Shown here: positions 42,797 to 51,746 of the stretch, one piece after another | Position numbering within the stretch: the first letter of the stretch is position 1 | Layout: each line of letters begins with the position of its first letter | From: Treponema sp. | GTDB taxonomy: Bacteria > Spirochaetota > Spirochaetia > Treponematales > Treponemataceae | Direction of reading: 5' to 3' | Assembly (NCBI GenBank): GCA_017525605.1 | Contig: JAFXSM010000013.1 | Location: forward strand, 83,161-147,160 | Length of the DNA stretch: 64,000 bases | Program-made: the position numbers and the translations under genes | The notes under the pieces: model-generated | What the model was told of the DNA's origin: nothing | What the model saw: the letters and a program-made list of their open reading frames with translations, nothing else | Database searches by the model: none

Positions 42797-42948
42797 GTCA
42801 AGTTATTGCGAGTTGTAGTACAAGTGAATAAGCTTTCGGCGAGAACCCTATGTCAAAGACGGCAGTACCTCTTCGAGGTGGCTGAATGTCTTTGACATAG
42901 GAACCTCGCCTACGCTTACTCACTTGCACACAGTTGCGAAAACTCAAC
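42797..42948 (+). repeat. Family-1 structured repeat, copy B
   Basis: A 152-base near-palindrome between convergent pyrE and cimA. Ends GTCAAGTT / AACTCAAC, with outer flanks CGAATGT / ACATTCG also pairing. Arm 1 is CAAGTGAATAAGC paired with GCTTACTCACTTG, then GGCGAGAACC opposite GGAACCTCGCC with an A-A/A-A internal loop. Arm 2 is CTATGTCAAAGAC paired exactly with GTCTTTGACATAG. The apical core 42861-42882 has TACCTC-TTC-GAGGT where copies A and C have TACCGC-TTC-GCGGT, a compensated two-sided base-pair change. Confidence 0.9.
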
Positions 42949-42973
42949 ATTCGGCTGATTACAAGCTATAAGC

Positions 42974-44584
42974 TTACAGAATCTTTGCGAATTTCTTTTC
43001 CAAATCTTTTATCAGTTTGTATTCGAATGAATCGACGAGCGCGATGTAGCTTGCCTCCATAACGTCCGAGGAAACGCCCATCGTCGCCCATGAATCGTTG
43101 CCGTCGCTGGACTCAATCAGAACGCGCACTTTCGATGCGGTCGCGGATTTTCCGTCGAGGACACGGACTTTGTAATCCGTAAGGTGAATCGAACTCACGC
43201 TCGGATAGAACGATTCGAGTGCTTTTCTGAGCGCAACGTCCATCGCGTTCACAGGACCGTCCCCCTCACCCGCCGTCACGCATACCTGACCGTCAACGTC
43301 GAGTTTGACCTGGCAGAAAGCGCACTGACCGTCCGCAAAACGAGGAAATTCTCCGCTCGTCTTGTAATAATGCAAATTGAAGAACGGCTGATATTTTCCG
43401 ATTTCCTTCCGAACGAGAATCTCGAAGCTCGCATCCGCACCTTCAAACTGATATCCCTCATGCTCCAAATCCTTCACTTTCTTGACGATATCCTGAACAA
43501 TCGGGCTGGTCTTCGTTATCGACTTGTCGAATTTCTGCACTTTCTCGATAATCATGCTCCGCCCTGCAACCTCGCTCATCAAAAACACGCGCTCGTTTCC
43601 GACTGAATCTGGCGTGACGTGCTCGTACGCGAACGGATTTTTTATGACAGCATCGATGTGCATTCCGGCCTTATGAGCGAACGCGCTTGCTCCGACATAC
43701 GGCATTCCGGCATCGAGAGCGATGTTCGTTATCTCCGCAACGCGCTTGCAGATTGGCGTAAGGTTCGTAAGCTCGCCCGCGATGCACTGACAGTCGAGCT
43801 TGAGCTGCAAGTCGGCGATGATTGTCGAAAGGTTCGCATTCCCAGTCCTCTCGCCGAAACCGAGCAGAACGCCCTGAACGTGAGTCGCGCCAGCCTCAAC
43901 AGCAAGAAGCGAATTCGCAACCGCAAGACCAGAATCATTGTGAGTATGAATACCGATGGAAATCCTAGAAGGATTTCCATCAACGCCGCAGAATTTCTCT
44001 ACAACTGTCTTTGTCGCGTTGTAGCATTCCATCGGCATTGCGCCGCCCTTTGTCTCGCAAAGAGAAAGGCAGACCGCACCGCCCTCGACAGCTGCCTCAA
44101 GAGCCTTGAGCGCGTATTCGGCATTCGCCTTGTAGCCCGTGAAAAAATGCTCGGCATCGAAAATGACCTGCTTGTTTTTTGAAACGAGATAGCTCACCGT
44201 GTCGCGAATCATCTCAAGGTTTTCTTCGAGTGTCGCATGAAGGATTTCCGTGACCTGAAAATCCCAAGTCTTTCCGAAAATGCAGACATATTCAGTGCCC
44301 GCGCTGAGAAGGCTCTGCAAATTCGCATCTTCCGCGCACGTCAAATCTTTTCTTCGGGTTGAGCCGAACGCAACGAGCTTTGAATTTTTCAGAGAAAGCT
44401 TCTTCGCCTCCGCAAAAAATTCCATGTCCTTCGGGTTGCTTCCAGGATTTCCGGCCTCGATGAACGCGACTCCAAGCTCGTCCAACGCCCTGACGATGTT
44501 GATTTTGTCCTGAACGGAATAGCTGATTCCCTCCCCCTGAGAGCCGTCACGCAAAGTCGAATCAAGAATATCTATTTTTCTCAT
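42974..44584 (-). CDS. cimA: (R)-citramalate synthase
   Basis: Condenses pyruvate and acetyl-CoA to citramalate for isoleucine synthesis. 536 residues of the long CimA (TIGR00977) type. Catalytic barrel: ILDSTLRDGSQGEGISYSVQ at the start, FIEAGNPGSNPKD, ISIGIHTHNDSGLAVANSL (metal-binding HxH) and GFGERTGNANL. The C-terminal LeuA-type regulatory domain follows (from about 390; VTAGEGDGPVNAMDVALRKAL). The ribosome region AAGGAAAAATAAAATT is the same as that of argS. leuB at 36489 may take the next dehydrogenase step. Confidence 0.95.
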   Translation of the reverse strand: MRKIDILDSTLRDGSQGEGISYSVQDKINIVRALDELGVAFIEAGNPGSNPKDMEFFAEAKKLSLKNSKLVAFGSTRRKDLTCAEDANLQSLLSAGTEYVCIFGKTWDFQVTEILHATLEENLEMIRDTVSYLVSKNKQVIFDAEHFFTGYKANAEYALKALEAAVEGGAVCLSLCETKGGAMPMECYNATKTVVEKFCGVDGNPSRISIGIHTHNDSGLAVANSLLAVEAGATHVQGVLLGFGERTGNANLSTIIADLQLKLDCQCIAGELTNLTPICKRVAEITNIALDAGMPYVGASAFAHKAGMHIDAVIKNPFAYEHVTPDSVGNERVFLMSEVAGRSMIIEKVQKFDKSITKTSPIVQDIVKKVKDLEHEGYQFEGADASFEILVRKEIGKYQPFFNLHYYKTSGEFPRFADGQCAFCQVKLDVDGQVCVTAGEGDGPVNAMDVALRKALESFYPSVSSIHLTDYKVRVLDGKSATASKVRVLIESSDGNDSWATMGVSSDVMEASYIALVDSFEYKLIKDLEKKFAKIL

Positions 44585-44651
44585 AATTTTATTTTTCCTT
44601 TGTGTTGTTTGTGTTGTTTTGAATGCAGGATTTCAGACTGCAAACTGAATT

Positions 44652-45038
44652 TCAGTCGGCAATGTAACGCGCCCTGTTCGTGTCCGTCTCGAAAACGTCG
44701 ATTGCGTACAGGAAAGCAGAGCCGTCATTTTTTTTCGCAAGGGAAGGAATCATCTCCAGAATCGAGTCGAAGATGAATTTCGCAATTCGCTCGGCACTCG
44801 GATTCTGGTCGAAAACCTCCATATCGTTCAGATTTGTGTGATCCATCTTGGCGCAGACGGACTTGAGCGCGGCCTTCAATTCCGAGAAATCAAGCAGCAT
44901 ACCGCCTTCATTCAATTTCTCCCCACGCACATGGGCATAGACTTTATAATTGTGACCGTGCAGATTCTCGCATTTCCCGTGATAATCCCTCAAAAAATGC
45001 GCCGCCGCAAAATCGGTATTAACTCGAACTTCATACAT
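44652..45038 (-). CDS. queD: 6-carboxy-5,6,7,8-tetrahydropterin synthase (QueD)
   Basis: Second step of queuosine synthesis. 128 residues. The zinc site and catalytic residues are visible in FAAAHFLRDYHGKCENLHGH, listed as H16, C27 region and H31/H33, and the MDHTNLND and PSAERIAKFIFDS motifs of the PTPS/QueD family are present. Other queuosine genes are not adjacent. The gap to cimA is 67 bases with short TGTTTGTGTTG direct repeats. Confidence 0.94.
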   Translation of the reverse strand: MYEVRVNTDFAAAHFLRDYHGKCENLHGHNYKVYAHVRGEKLNEGGMLLDFSELKAALKSVCAKMDHTNLNDMEVFDQNPSAERIAKFIFDSILEMIPSLAKKNDGSAFLYAIDVFETDTNRARYIAD

Positions 45039-45190
45039 ACTTTTTTGTCCTCAAGTTTTCATTCTATCAGAATAGCAAGAAATATTTTAGTTTTATAGAA
45101 TGAAGGAAGCGAAATTGGCGGAACGGAGAAGATTCGAAAATCCGAAATCCGCCGACAAAAGCTGACAATCAATAAAAAAGAGGTGTTTTT

Positions 45191-46465
45191 ATGGAACTTG
45201 AGACAAAATGTCTTCACGCAGGGTATGAGCCGAAAAACGGTGAGCCGAGAATGATTCCGATTATCCAGAGCACGACGTTCAAATACGACTCGTCGGAGAA
45301 AATGGGCGAACTGTTCGACCTGAAGGCGACTGGATATTTCTATTCGAGACTGCAGAATCCGACGTGCGACATGGTTGCTGCGAAAATCGCGGCTCTCGAA
45401 GGCGGAAGCGCGGCAATGCTTACAGGCTCAGGTCAGGCGGCAGTCTTCATGGCGATGTTCAACCTTGCGAATGCAGGCGACCACGTTGTCGCAAGCTCCA
45501 CAATTTACGGCGGAAGCTACAACCTTTTCAGCGTGACGATGAAAAAAATGGGAATCGATTTCACATTCGTTGACCCGGACTGCACGGACGAGGAGCTTGA
45601 GGCGGCTTTCAAGCCGAACACGAAAGCCGTATACGGAGAGACAATAGCGAACCCGGCCCTCATCGTTTTCGACATCGAGCGTTTCGCGAAAGCCGCACAC
45701 GCGCACGGGGTTCCGCTCGTCGTTGACAACACTTTCGCGACACCAGTGAACTGCCGCCCGTTCGAATTCGGCGCGGACATCGTCGTGCATTCGACGACAA
45801 AATACATGGACGGACACGATGCGACGCTCGGCGGCTGCATCGTTGACAGCGGAAAATTCGACTGGATGGAACACAAAGAAAAATTCCCGGGACTCTGCAC
45901 ACCTGACGAAAGCTACCACGGAATCACATACGCGACGCAGTTCGGAAAAGAAGGCGCGTTCATCACAAAGGCGACCGCCCAGCTCATGCGCGACTTCGGC
46001 TGCGTCCAGGCACCCGTGAACGCATACATGCTGAACTTGGGGCTCGAATCCCTTCCTGTAAGAATGGAGCGTCACTGCCAGAACGCACTCAAAATCGCGG
46101 AATTCCTTGAAAAATCCGACAAAGTTTCCTGGGTCAACTACCCTTCGCTTCCTGGAAACAAATATTACGAGAGGGCACAGAAATATCTTCCGAAAGGCTC
46201 ATGCGGCGTAATAAGCTTCGGAGTGAAAGGCGGCAGAAAGAGCGCGGAGAAATTCATGGGCGAACTCAAGCTCGGCATGATTGCGACACACGTTGCTGAC
46301 GCTCGCACATGCTGCCTGCACCCGGCTTCGTCAACGCACAGGCAGATGAACGAGGAGGAGCTTGTCGCGGCAGGAGTTCCGTCCGACCTCATCCGTCTCT
46401 CCGTCGGACTTGAAAACGTGAACGACCTTCTCGCCGACATCGAAAACGCGCTTTCGAGAATATAA
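45191..46465 (+). CDS. O-acetylhomoserine sulfhydrylase (MetY type)
   Basis: PLP enzyme of the Cys/Met metabolism family, 424 residues. It adds sulfide or methanethiol to O-acetylhomoserine to give homocysteine or methionine. Motifs: KCLHAGYEPKNGEPRMIPIIQS-type start (TKCLHAGYEP), FYSRLQNPTCDMVAAKIAAL, the PLP lysine in VVHSTTKYMDGH, the GLESLPVRMERH segment, and THVADARTCCLHPASSTHRQ near the end, which places it in the MetY rather than MetB branch; methionine gamma-lyase is the main alternative. The ribosome site is AAAGAGGTG. The upstream 150 bases contain a GGCGGA/TCCGCC hairpin but not a SAM riboswitch I can recognise. Confidence 0.9.
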   Translation: MELETKCLHAGYEPKNGEPRMIPIIQSTTFKYDSSEKMGELFDLKATGYFYSRLQNPTCDMVAAKIAALEGGSAAMLTGSGQAAVFMAMFNLANAGDHVVASSTIYGGSYNLFSVTMKKMGIDFTFVDPDCTDEELEAAFKPNTKAVYGETIANPALIVFDIERFAKAAHAHGVPLVVDNTFATPVNCRPFEFGADIVVHSTTKYMDGHDATLGGCIVDSGKFDWMEHKEKFPGLCTPDESYHGITYATQFGKEGAFITKATAQLMRDFGCVQAPVNAYMLNLGLESLPVRMERHCQNALKIAEFLEKSDKVSWVNYPSLPGNKYYERAQKYLPKGSCGVISFGVKGGRKSAEKFMGELKLGMIATHVADARTCCLHPASSTHRQMNEEELVAAGVPSDLIRLSVGLENVNDLLADIENALSRI

Positions 46466-46506
46466 CGGCCGGCAAAGAGAAAAAAAGTGGTGCGGCAGAT
46501 AGATTA

Positions 46507-46526
46507 GGTTGCCGCCCCCGGCAACC
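46507..46526. repeat. Short perfect hairpin GGTTGCCG/CGGCAACC
   Basis: An eight-base stem with a CCCC loop 42 bases after the metY-like gene. The same GGTTGCC/GGCAACC words recur in the family-2 repeats at 48677-48905 and 55334-55445, so this may be a minimal relative. It is followed by a weaker GACAC...GTGTC stem and TTTT that could terminate transcription. Confidence 0.5.
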
Positions 46527-46570
46527 GCTGACACTTGAAAATGCAGTGTGTCTTTTATACCATTCAAAAC

Positions 46571-47713
46571 ATGACAATAGTTTTAGTGATGGACTCGTTT
46601 GACGAGTTGAATAACGGTACGGTTGCGTCCGCAAGAAGGTTTGCGGAGCATCTTCGGAAACTGGGGCACACGGTCAGGACACTTTCGGCTGACAGCGGGA
46701 ACGAGAATGCGAAAAACGACAGGGACAGGTTCGCCATGAAAAAGTGGCACATCCCGGTCGTTTCTTTTTTTGCGGACAAGCAGGGCATGGTTTTCGCAAA
46801 GCCGACGGAGGAAATAATCAGGAAGGCGTTGGACGGAGCGGACATCGTGCATTTCTACATGCCGTCGCCAATGGCACGCCTTACGGAGAGAATCGCACGA
46901 GAGATGGGAATCCCGTGCCTTGCGGCGTTCCATGTGCAGGCGGAGAACATAACTTACAACATCGGGCTTGGAAAATTCGATTCGGCGGCAAGATTCTTCT
47001 ATAAATTCGAGCACAATTATTTCTACGACAGATTCCAGGACATACACTGCCCTACGAAATTCATCGCTGGGGAGCTTGAGAAGAACGACTACAAATCGAA
47101 CCTGCACATAATCTCGAACGGCGTTGATGAAATTTTCGTCCCGCAAGAACCGATTCCGCACGAGAAGTACAACATCCTGATGATTGGCCGACTCTCGCCT
47201 GAAAAACGGCAGGACCTTGTGATAAAAGCCGCGAAACTTTCGAAATACAAGGAAAAGATTCAGCTGCACTTTGCGGGACTCGGCCCGTGCGAGAAAAAGC
47301 TCCGCAAGATGGCGGCCGACCTTCCGAACGAGGCAAAATTCGGCTTCTATTCGTCATCGGAACTTTTAAAGCTCATCGCGTCAATGGATTTGTACGTCCA
47401 TGCGTCCGACGTTGAAATCGAGGCAATCGCGTGCATGGAAGCGTTCAGCTGCGGGCTAGTGCCTGTAATCTCGAACGCAAGGAAAAGCGCGACAGTGCAT
47501 TTTTCGCTCGACGAGAATTCGCTTTTCAAAGAGGGAGACGCGGCCGACCTCGCAAGGAAAATCGACTACTGGATTGAGCACCCAAAAGAGAAAGCGGAAC
47601 TTTCCAAAAAGTACATTCAGGAAGGCGAAGAATACAGGGTGACGAGCTCCGTGAAAAAAATGGAAGAAGTCTACAAATCGATAATCGAAAAATCAAAAAA
47701 TCAGCATAAATAA
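46571..47713 (+). CDS. Group 4 glycosyltransferase (GT-B fold)
   Basis: 380 residues. The N-terminal half opens with TIVLVMDSFDELNNGTVASA and contains DIVHFYMPSPMARL. The C-terminal half has the GT4 landmarks ISNGVDEIFVP, ILMIGRLSPEKRQDLVIKAA, SSSELLKLIASMDLYVHASD and the sugar-nucleotide loop VEIEAIACMEAFSCGLVPVI (E-x7-E). It resembles digalactosyl- or alpha-glucosyl-diacylglycerol synthases, so a glycolipid product is likely but not certain. I start at 46571, since the 12 codons before it lack a ribosome site and homologues begin here. Confidence 0.9.
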   Translation: MTIVLVMDSFDELNNGTVASARRFAEHLRKLGHTVRTLSADSGNENAKNDRDRFAMKKWHIPVVSFFADKQGMVFAKPTEEIIRKALDGADIVHFYMPSPMARLTERIAREMGIPCLAAFHVQAENITYNIGLGKFDSAARFFYKFEHNYFYDRFQDIHCPTKFIAGELEKNDYKSNLHIISNGVDEIFVPQEPIPHEKYNILMIGRLSPEKRQDLVIKAAKLSKYKEKIQLHFAGLGPCEKKLRKMAADLPNEAKFGFYSSSELLKLIASMDLYVHASDVEIEAIACMEAFSCGLVPVISNARKSATVHFSLDENSLFKEGDAADLARKIDYWIEHPKEKAELSKKYIQEGEEYRVTSSVKKMEEVYKSIIEKSKNQHK

Positions 47714-47725
47714 AAGGAAGAAAAT

Positions 47726-48679
47726 ATGTTGCTCTCAAAAAAAATCATATTCTCTGCCCTTGCGTTTTTTTCGCTCGGATTTTCATTTGCAGAAAATTCA
47801 GCGTCCGTAGATAAAAACAATGCAGAAAACACAAACGAAACTGAGAATCCGAAAATCGAATTCGACTCGATTCCAGAAGTCGCTTCCGAAGATTCCGTCC
47901 ATCCGCAGATTCCCGAAAGCGATTTTTCAAAATGGCACACGGAGAAAATTCCCGGATTTTTGACGTTCGGAAAAAGGGAATGCACCGAAATGCCCGGAAC
48001 GAGCGCGCTCTGCTGGGACAACGGCAACCCCGCATTCTCCGCATCTGGAAGCAGGAACTGGCCGACCCAGAGAATCGTACTCGACGACGGAAGCGTGGCG
48101 GCACTTTTGCAGACGCGAAAAGTCGTGGGCGTAATCGCGAGCGGGAACTTGTTCACAGGGCGCGTCGTGAGGAACATGAGCCTCGCCCAGCTTTTGGGTT
48201 TCACGAGCAAAGACGGAAAAGAGCTGATAGACTGGGGAGTCCCGTTCACAGGCCGACCGACTGGATTCCGCGTGAAATTCGCATACGACGGGCTTGGCGA
48301 CGAATGCTCGCTGATAGCGACTTTGGAGAACAGGACTGAAACCGAGGTCGTTGAAAAAAACAAGACGAAAAAGAAAACCGAACGGAAATACGTTGCGACC
48401 GCCGCCTACATCGGAAAGACCGACACGGAGAATAAAACTTCGTGCGCCACAAGGATAAGCGACAAAGATTCGTCCGGGCTAAGGACGCTCGAAGTTGATT
48501 TTCTCTACGGTATCAATCCTGAAGGAACGAACCCGCTCCCCGACGGAGTCACGCAGACGACAGCCGACACGGAAATCACGCACGTCAACGTCGTATTCGC
48601 ATCCAGCGCACACGGCGACTATTTCGAAGGCGTGAAAAACGCAAAGCTGATTGTCAAGGATTTTGAATTTTTGTATTAG
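47726..48679 (+). CDS. Secreted protein with PCMD-like C-terminal domain
   Basis: 317 residues. The signal peptide (LLSKKIIFSALAFFSLGFSF, cleaved before AEN) is followed by an acidic linker. From about residue 70 the protein resembles the PCMD (putative carbohydrate metabolism) domain: GRVVRNMSLAQLLGFTSKDG, GVPFTGRPTGFRVKFAYD and the closing ITHVNVVFASSAHGDYFEGV with KLIVKDFEFLY. PCMD proteins are surface or periplasmic glycan-associated proteins best known from Bacteroidetes. It starts 12 bases after the glycosyltransferase. Its TAG stop codon is the first three bases of the family-2 repeat. Confidence 0.75.
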   Translation: MLLSKKIIFSALAFFSLGFSFAENSASVDKNNAENTNETENPKIEFDSIPEVASEDSVHPQIPESDFSKWHTEKIPGFLTFGKRECTEMPGTSALCWDNGNPAFSASGSRNWPTQRIVLDDGSVAALLQTRKVVGVIASGNLFTGRVVRNMSLAQLLGFTSKDGKELIDWGVPFTGRPTGFRVKFAYDGLGDECSLIATLENRTETEVVEKNKTKKKTERKYVATAAYIGKTDTENKTSCATRISDKDSSGLRTLEVDFLYGINPEGTNPLPDGVTQTTADTEITHVNVVFASSAHGDYFEGVKNAKLIVKDFEFLY

Positions 48680-48905
48680 CGGTTATCGATAAACCAATCC
48701 AAAAACTATCGAAAAACAACAAGTTTTTGGATTGGACGACATCGCACCTCGGCAACCGCCGCTTCCACTGCAAAAAGTTTCTGACACAACCACATCCAGC
48801 GCACCGTCACCAATCCGCCCGTGAAGGTACGCGCCTTGCGCGTGCCGCGACCGGTTGCCTCCACCTAGCGGTTGCTAGGACGACTACGCATCCTAGCAAC
48901 CGCTA
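48677..48905. repeat. Family-2 structured repeat, copy 1, bounded by two stop codons
   Basis: Fills the whole space between convergent genes. It begins TAGCGGTT (the TAG is the stop of the plus-strand gene) and ends AACCGCTA (its CTA is the complement of the TAG stop of the minus-strand permease gene). Inside are a 14-base perfect stem CCAATCCAAAAACT/AGTTTTTGGATTGG (48694-48735), then GGACGACATCGCACCTCGGCAACC, described here by its first and last words, a hairpin GGTACGCGC/GCGCGTGCC (48835-48855), GACCGGTTGCCTCCAC, and a 15-base perfect stem TAGCGGTTGCTAGGA/TCCTAGCAACCGCTA ending at 48905. The second half recurs at 55334-55445. Confidence 0.85.
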
Positions 48906-49835
48906 GTAATTCCACTTTATCAGTTTCTTCTTCATCACTCCGATTATTGAGTTCAGCACTGTCACGACGAGTCCTATGAAAAAGATTCCCGTCACAGCTT
49001 TTGTGTAGTTCGCGAAATTGAGAGACATTCGGACGTAGAAGCCCATTCCGCAGTCGGCACCGAGCATTTCCGCGGCGGTCAAAGTCATGAGCGCGGACGC
49101 GAGGTGAATCGGGAGTCCGTTTATGATTCTCGGCAGATTGAACGGGATGATGATTTTGAAAAGAATCACCGGCGTTGAAAGATTCAGGACGCGTGCAGAA
49201 TTTATGATTTTCTTTTCGACGAACGCGGTGTTGTTGATCGAACCCATGAACGTGCTCCAGAAGTTCGTCAGGAAAATCACGAAAATCGAAGCAAGGCGGA
49301 AAGTCGGCATGATGAGGACGACATACGGCGTGTAAATCAGCGGCGGCACGGTGGAAACTGCTTTTGCGATAGGATAAATCGCTTTCGTAAGGCGCGGGTT
49401 CCAGCCGACAAGAGTTCCAAGAATCACCGCAATCACGATAGAAGTCAACATGCCCATAATCAGAAGGTACATCGAGCTGAAAAAACCGGTTATCATCAGC
49501 TGGTAATCCTGAACGAAAACATAGAAGACGTTTTCCAAAGCGGGAATGAAAACATACGGAAGGACATTCAGCCTTGAGACGAAAAGCTCCCAGATGAACG
49601 CGACGATGAAAACGAATCCGGTTATGTCTTTCGCTGCCTGTGACTTCGATTTTTTCTGCAAACTGAAAATGAAACGGATTTCAACCAGCACGAGGACGAT
49701 TGCGAACACGAGCGGACTTTTCAATCCGATTCTCATTTCCGCAGCATATCTGCTCGGAAGAAGAAAGCAGGCAAAAGTAAGGACAAAAAACAGATTCGCA
49801 ATGTTAAAGACGTATTTTGAAAGAAAATTTCTCAT
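48903..49835 (-). CDS. SsuC/TauC-type ABC transporter permease
   Basis: 310 residues with about seven membrane segments. The C-terminal 200 residues are the BPD_transp_1 domain with the EAA loop ([20 protein letters not shown] and [20 protein letters not shown]), closest to sulfonate/nitrate/taurine importers. The N-terminus carries two extra hydrophobic segments. It overlaps the ATPase gene by four bases and ends operon 2. The substrate is unknown; the operon's dehydrogenases and aminotransferase suggest an organic acid or sulfonate-like compound. Confidence 0.88.
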   Translation of the reverse strand: MRNFLSKYVFNIANLFFVLTFACFLLPSRYAAEMRIGLKSPLVFAIVLVLVEIRFIFSLQKKSKSQAAKDITGFVFIVAFIWELFVSRLNVLPYVFIPALENVFYVFVQDYQLMITGFFSSMYLLIMGMLTSIVIAVILGTLVGWNPRLTKAIYPIAKAVSTVPPLIYTPYVVLIMPTFRLASIFVIFLTNFWSTFMGSINNTAFVEKKIINSARVLNLSTPVILFKIIIPFNLPRIINGLPIHLASALMTLTAAEMLGADCGMGFYVRMSLNFANYTKAVTGIFFIGLVVTVLNSIIGVMKKKLIKWNY

Positions 49836-50662
49836 AGGTTCGCTCCTTCGCTGTCGATGAGTTCCGAAGTTTCGTTGTAAAAATATTTGACGAGTTTCTG
49901 ATAAAGCTCCTTGTACTCGGCACTTTCCTGAATAGACGGATAGCTTCTCGGACGCGGCAGAGTGTCGTCGATTACGGCATAGATATGCTTCGGAATCATG
50001 AACACGATTCTGTCAGCCAGAAGCTCCGCCTCGTTCAAATCGTGAGTGACGAACACGACGGTCTTTTTCTTTTCATCCTCGCGCCACATTTTCAACAGAA
50101 GATTCTGCAAATTCTCCCTGATTTTCGCATCCAACGCTCCGAACGGCTCGTCCATCAATAAGATTTCAGGGTCGCACGCCATCGCACGCGCAATCGCAAC
50201 GCGCTGCTGCATTCCGCCCGAAAGCTCGCCCGGAAGTTTGTTCTCGAATCCGTTCAGATCGACTTTCCGCAAAAAAGTGAGCGCAATTTCCGATGCCTTT
50301 TTCTTCGAGATTTTGTTTCCGCGCTTCTTGTTCGTCTCGTAAACTGCAAACGCAACATTCTGCAGCGCGCTCATCCACGGAAAGAGCGAATAGTTCTGAA
50401 AGACGACAGCACGCTCGACTCCGGTTCCGTGAATTTCCTTTCCGTTGATTTTCACACTTCCGGCGGACGCATTCTGCAGCCCCTCCAAAACTGAAAGCAG
50501 AGTGCTTTTTCCGCAGCCGGAAGAACCGACGATGCAGATGAATTCGCCACGGTTTATCGTAAGATTTATGTTTTTCAACGCCTCGTATGAATTCTCCTCG
50601 CTCTCATACGACACCGTAAGATTTTCTATTTCGATTACAGGTTCAAGATTTGTTTCAGCCAT
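49832..50662 (-). CDS. SsuB/TauB-type ABC transporter ATPase
   Basis: 276 residues. Walker [18 protein letters not shown]-loop [11 protein letters not shown], signature [16 protein letters not shown], Walker [14 protein letters not shown] and the switch histidine [16 protein letters not shown] are all present; the sequence between them is of the sulfonate/nitrate type. I set the start at 50662, directly behind GGAGGTGAGC; it overlaps the aminotransferase stop by eight bases. Cotranscribed with its permease and a substrate-binding lipoprotein two genes upstream. Confidence 0.93.
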   Translation of the reverse strand: MAETNLEPVIEIENLTVSYESEENSYEALKNINLTINRGEFICIVGSSGCGKSTLLSVLEGLQNASAGSVKINGKEIHGTGVERAVVFQNYSLFPWMSALQNVAFAVYETNKKRGNKISKKKASEIALTFLRKVDLNGFENKLPGELSGGMQQRVAIARAMACDPEILLMDEPFGALDAKIRENLQNLLLKMWREDEKKKTVVFVTHDLNEAELLADRIVFMIPKHIYAVIDDTLPRPRSYPSIQESAEYKELYQKLVKYFYNETSELIDSEGANL

Positions 50663-51746
50663 GCTCACCTCCGAATATTTTTCTGAATGTCTGAATGACG
50701 CGTGCATTTTCCTCCGGCGTTCCGATTGTCAGGCGAATCATCGTCGGAAAACCGTATTCAGAGCCGCCGCGGATTAGGATTCCTTCTTTCAGGAAAGCTT
50801 CGACAACTGAATCCGATTCGCGCCCCACGTCAAAAAAGATGAAATTCGTGTTAGAAACGACGTAAGAAAATCCAAGTTCTTCAAATTCCTTGTAAAAAAT
50901 ATTTTTCTGCTCGCGGGCATTTTTTACGGTCGATTTTCTGAATTCTTCATCACGCAATGAAGCAAGGGCTGCGAATTGAGCGGGCGCATTCACATTCAGC
51001 GGAATGCGGACTTTGTTCAAAGCAGAAATAATTTCTTCGTTCGAAATCGCATAGCCAACACGGAAGCCAGCAAGACCTTCCGCCTTTGAGAACGTGCGCA
51101 GAATCAGAATGTTGTCGTATTTTTTGAAAAGCGAAATTGAGTCCGGGAAATTTTCTTCCTCGACGAAATCAACATAAGCTTCATCAAGAATAACGAGAAT
51201 GTCGCCGGGAATTTTCTGAAGGAAGTTTTCAAGTTCCTGCTGCGTGAAAATCGTTCCTGTCGGGTTGTTCGGGTTGCACAGCCAGATGATTTTTGTTTTT
51301 TCCGTGACGGCCTCAGCAATTCCGTTCAAATCGACATGGAAATCCTTCACGGGAACGCTGACGAATTTTGCGCCGAAAATCTGCGTTACTGTTTTGTACC
51401 AGCCGAAACTCGGAACAGCGGCAATCGTCTCGTCGCCGTGGCTCAGATAAGCGATTCCGGCAAGGTACAAAAGCTCAAACGAGCCGTTACCGATTACAAG
51501 ATTCTCTGGAGCAAGACCGATTTTTTTTGCAAGCTCCGAGCGGAGATTATACGAGCTTCCGTCAGGATACTGAGAGCTGATTTTCTTAAGCGCATCCCAG
51601 ACATTTTCCGAGAAGCCGAGAGTGTTCTCGTTCGCGGCAAGCTTGGTGATTTTTTCAAGCCCGTATTCACGCTTCAATGTGTCGACGCTCCGTGCGGCAC
51701 GGTATGGCGGAAGCGTTTCAATGATTTGTCGTGGTTTAACGCTCAT
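50655..51746 (-). CDS. HisC-type aminotransferase
   Basis: 363 residues, fold-type I PLP aminotransferase of the histidinol-phosphate aminotransferase family. Motifs: [58 protein letters not shown], and the PLP lysine in [18 protein letters not shown]. No his genes are nearby; it sits between an alcohol dehydrogenase and an ABC importer in a catabolic- or scavenging-type operon, so it may transaminate a 2-oxo acid made there rather than serve histidine synthesis. Four-base overlap with the upstream gene. Confidence 0.88.
   Translation of the reverse strand: MSVKPRQIIETLPPYRAARSVDTLKREYGLEKITKLAANENTLGFSENVWDALKKISSQYPDGSSYNLRSELAKKIGLAPENLVIGNGSFELLYLAGIAYLSHGDETIAAVPSFGWYKTVTQIFGAKFVSVPVKDFHVDLNGIAEAVTEKTKIIWLCNPNNPTGTIFTQQELENFLQKIPGDILVILDEAYVDFVEEENFPDSISLFKKYDNILILRTFSKAEGLAGFRVGYAISNEEIISALNKVRIPLNVNAPAQFAALASLRDEEFRKSTVKNAREQKNIFYKEFEELGFSYVVSNTNFIFFDVGRESDSVVEAFLKEGILIRGGSEYGFPTMIRLTIGTPEENARVIQTFRKIFGGEHG

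Noticed and set aside
45100..45190. Possible SAM-sensing riboswitch in front of the MetY-type gene
   Set aside because: There is a GGCGGA/TCCGCC stem, but I could not match conserved bases of SAM-I, SAM-II or SAM/SAH types, and no terminator or sequestered ribosome site is evident.
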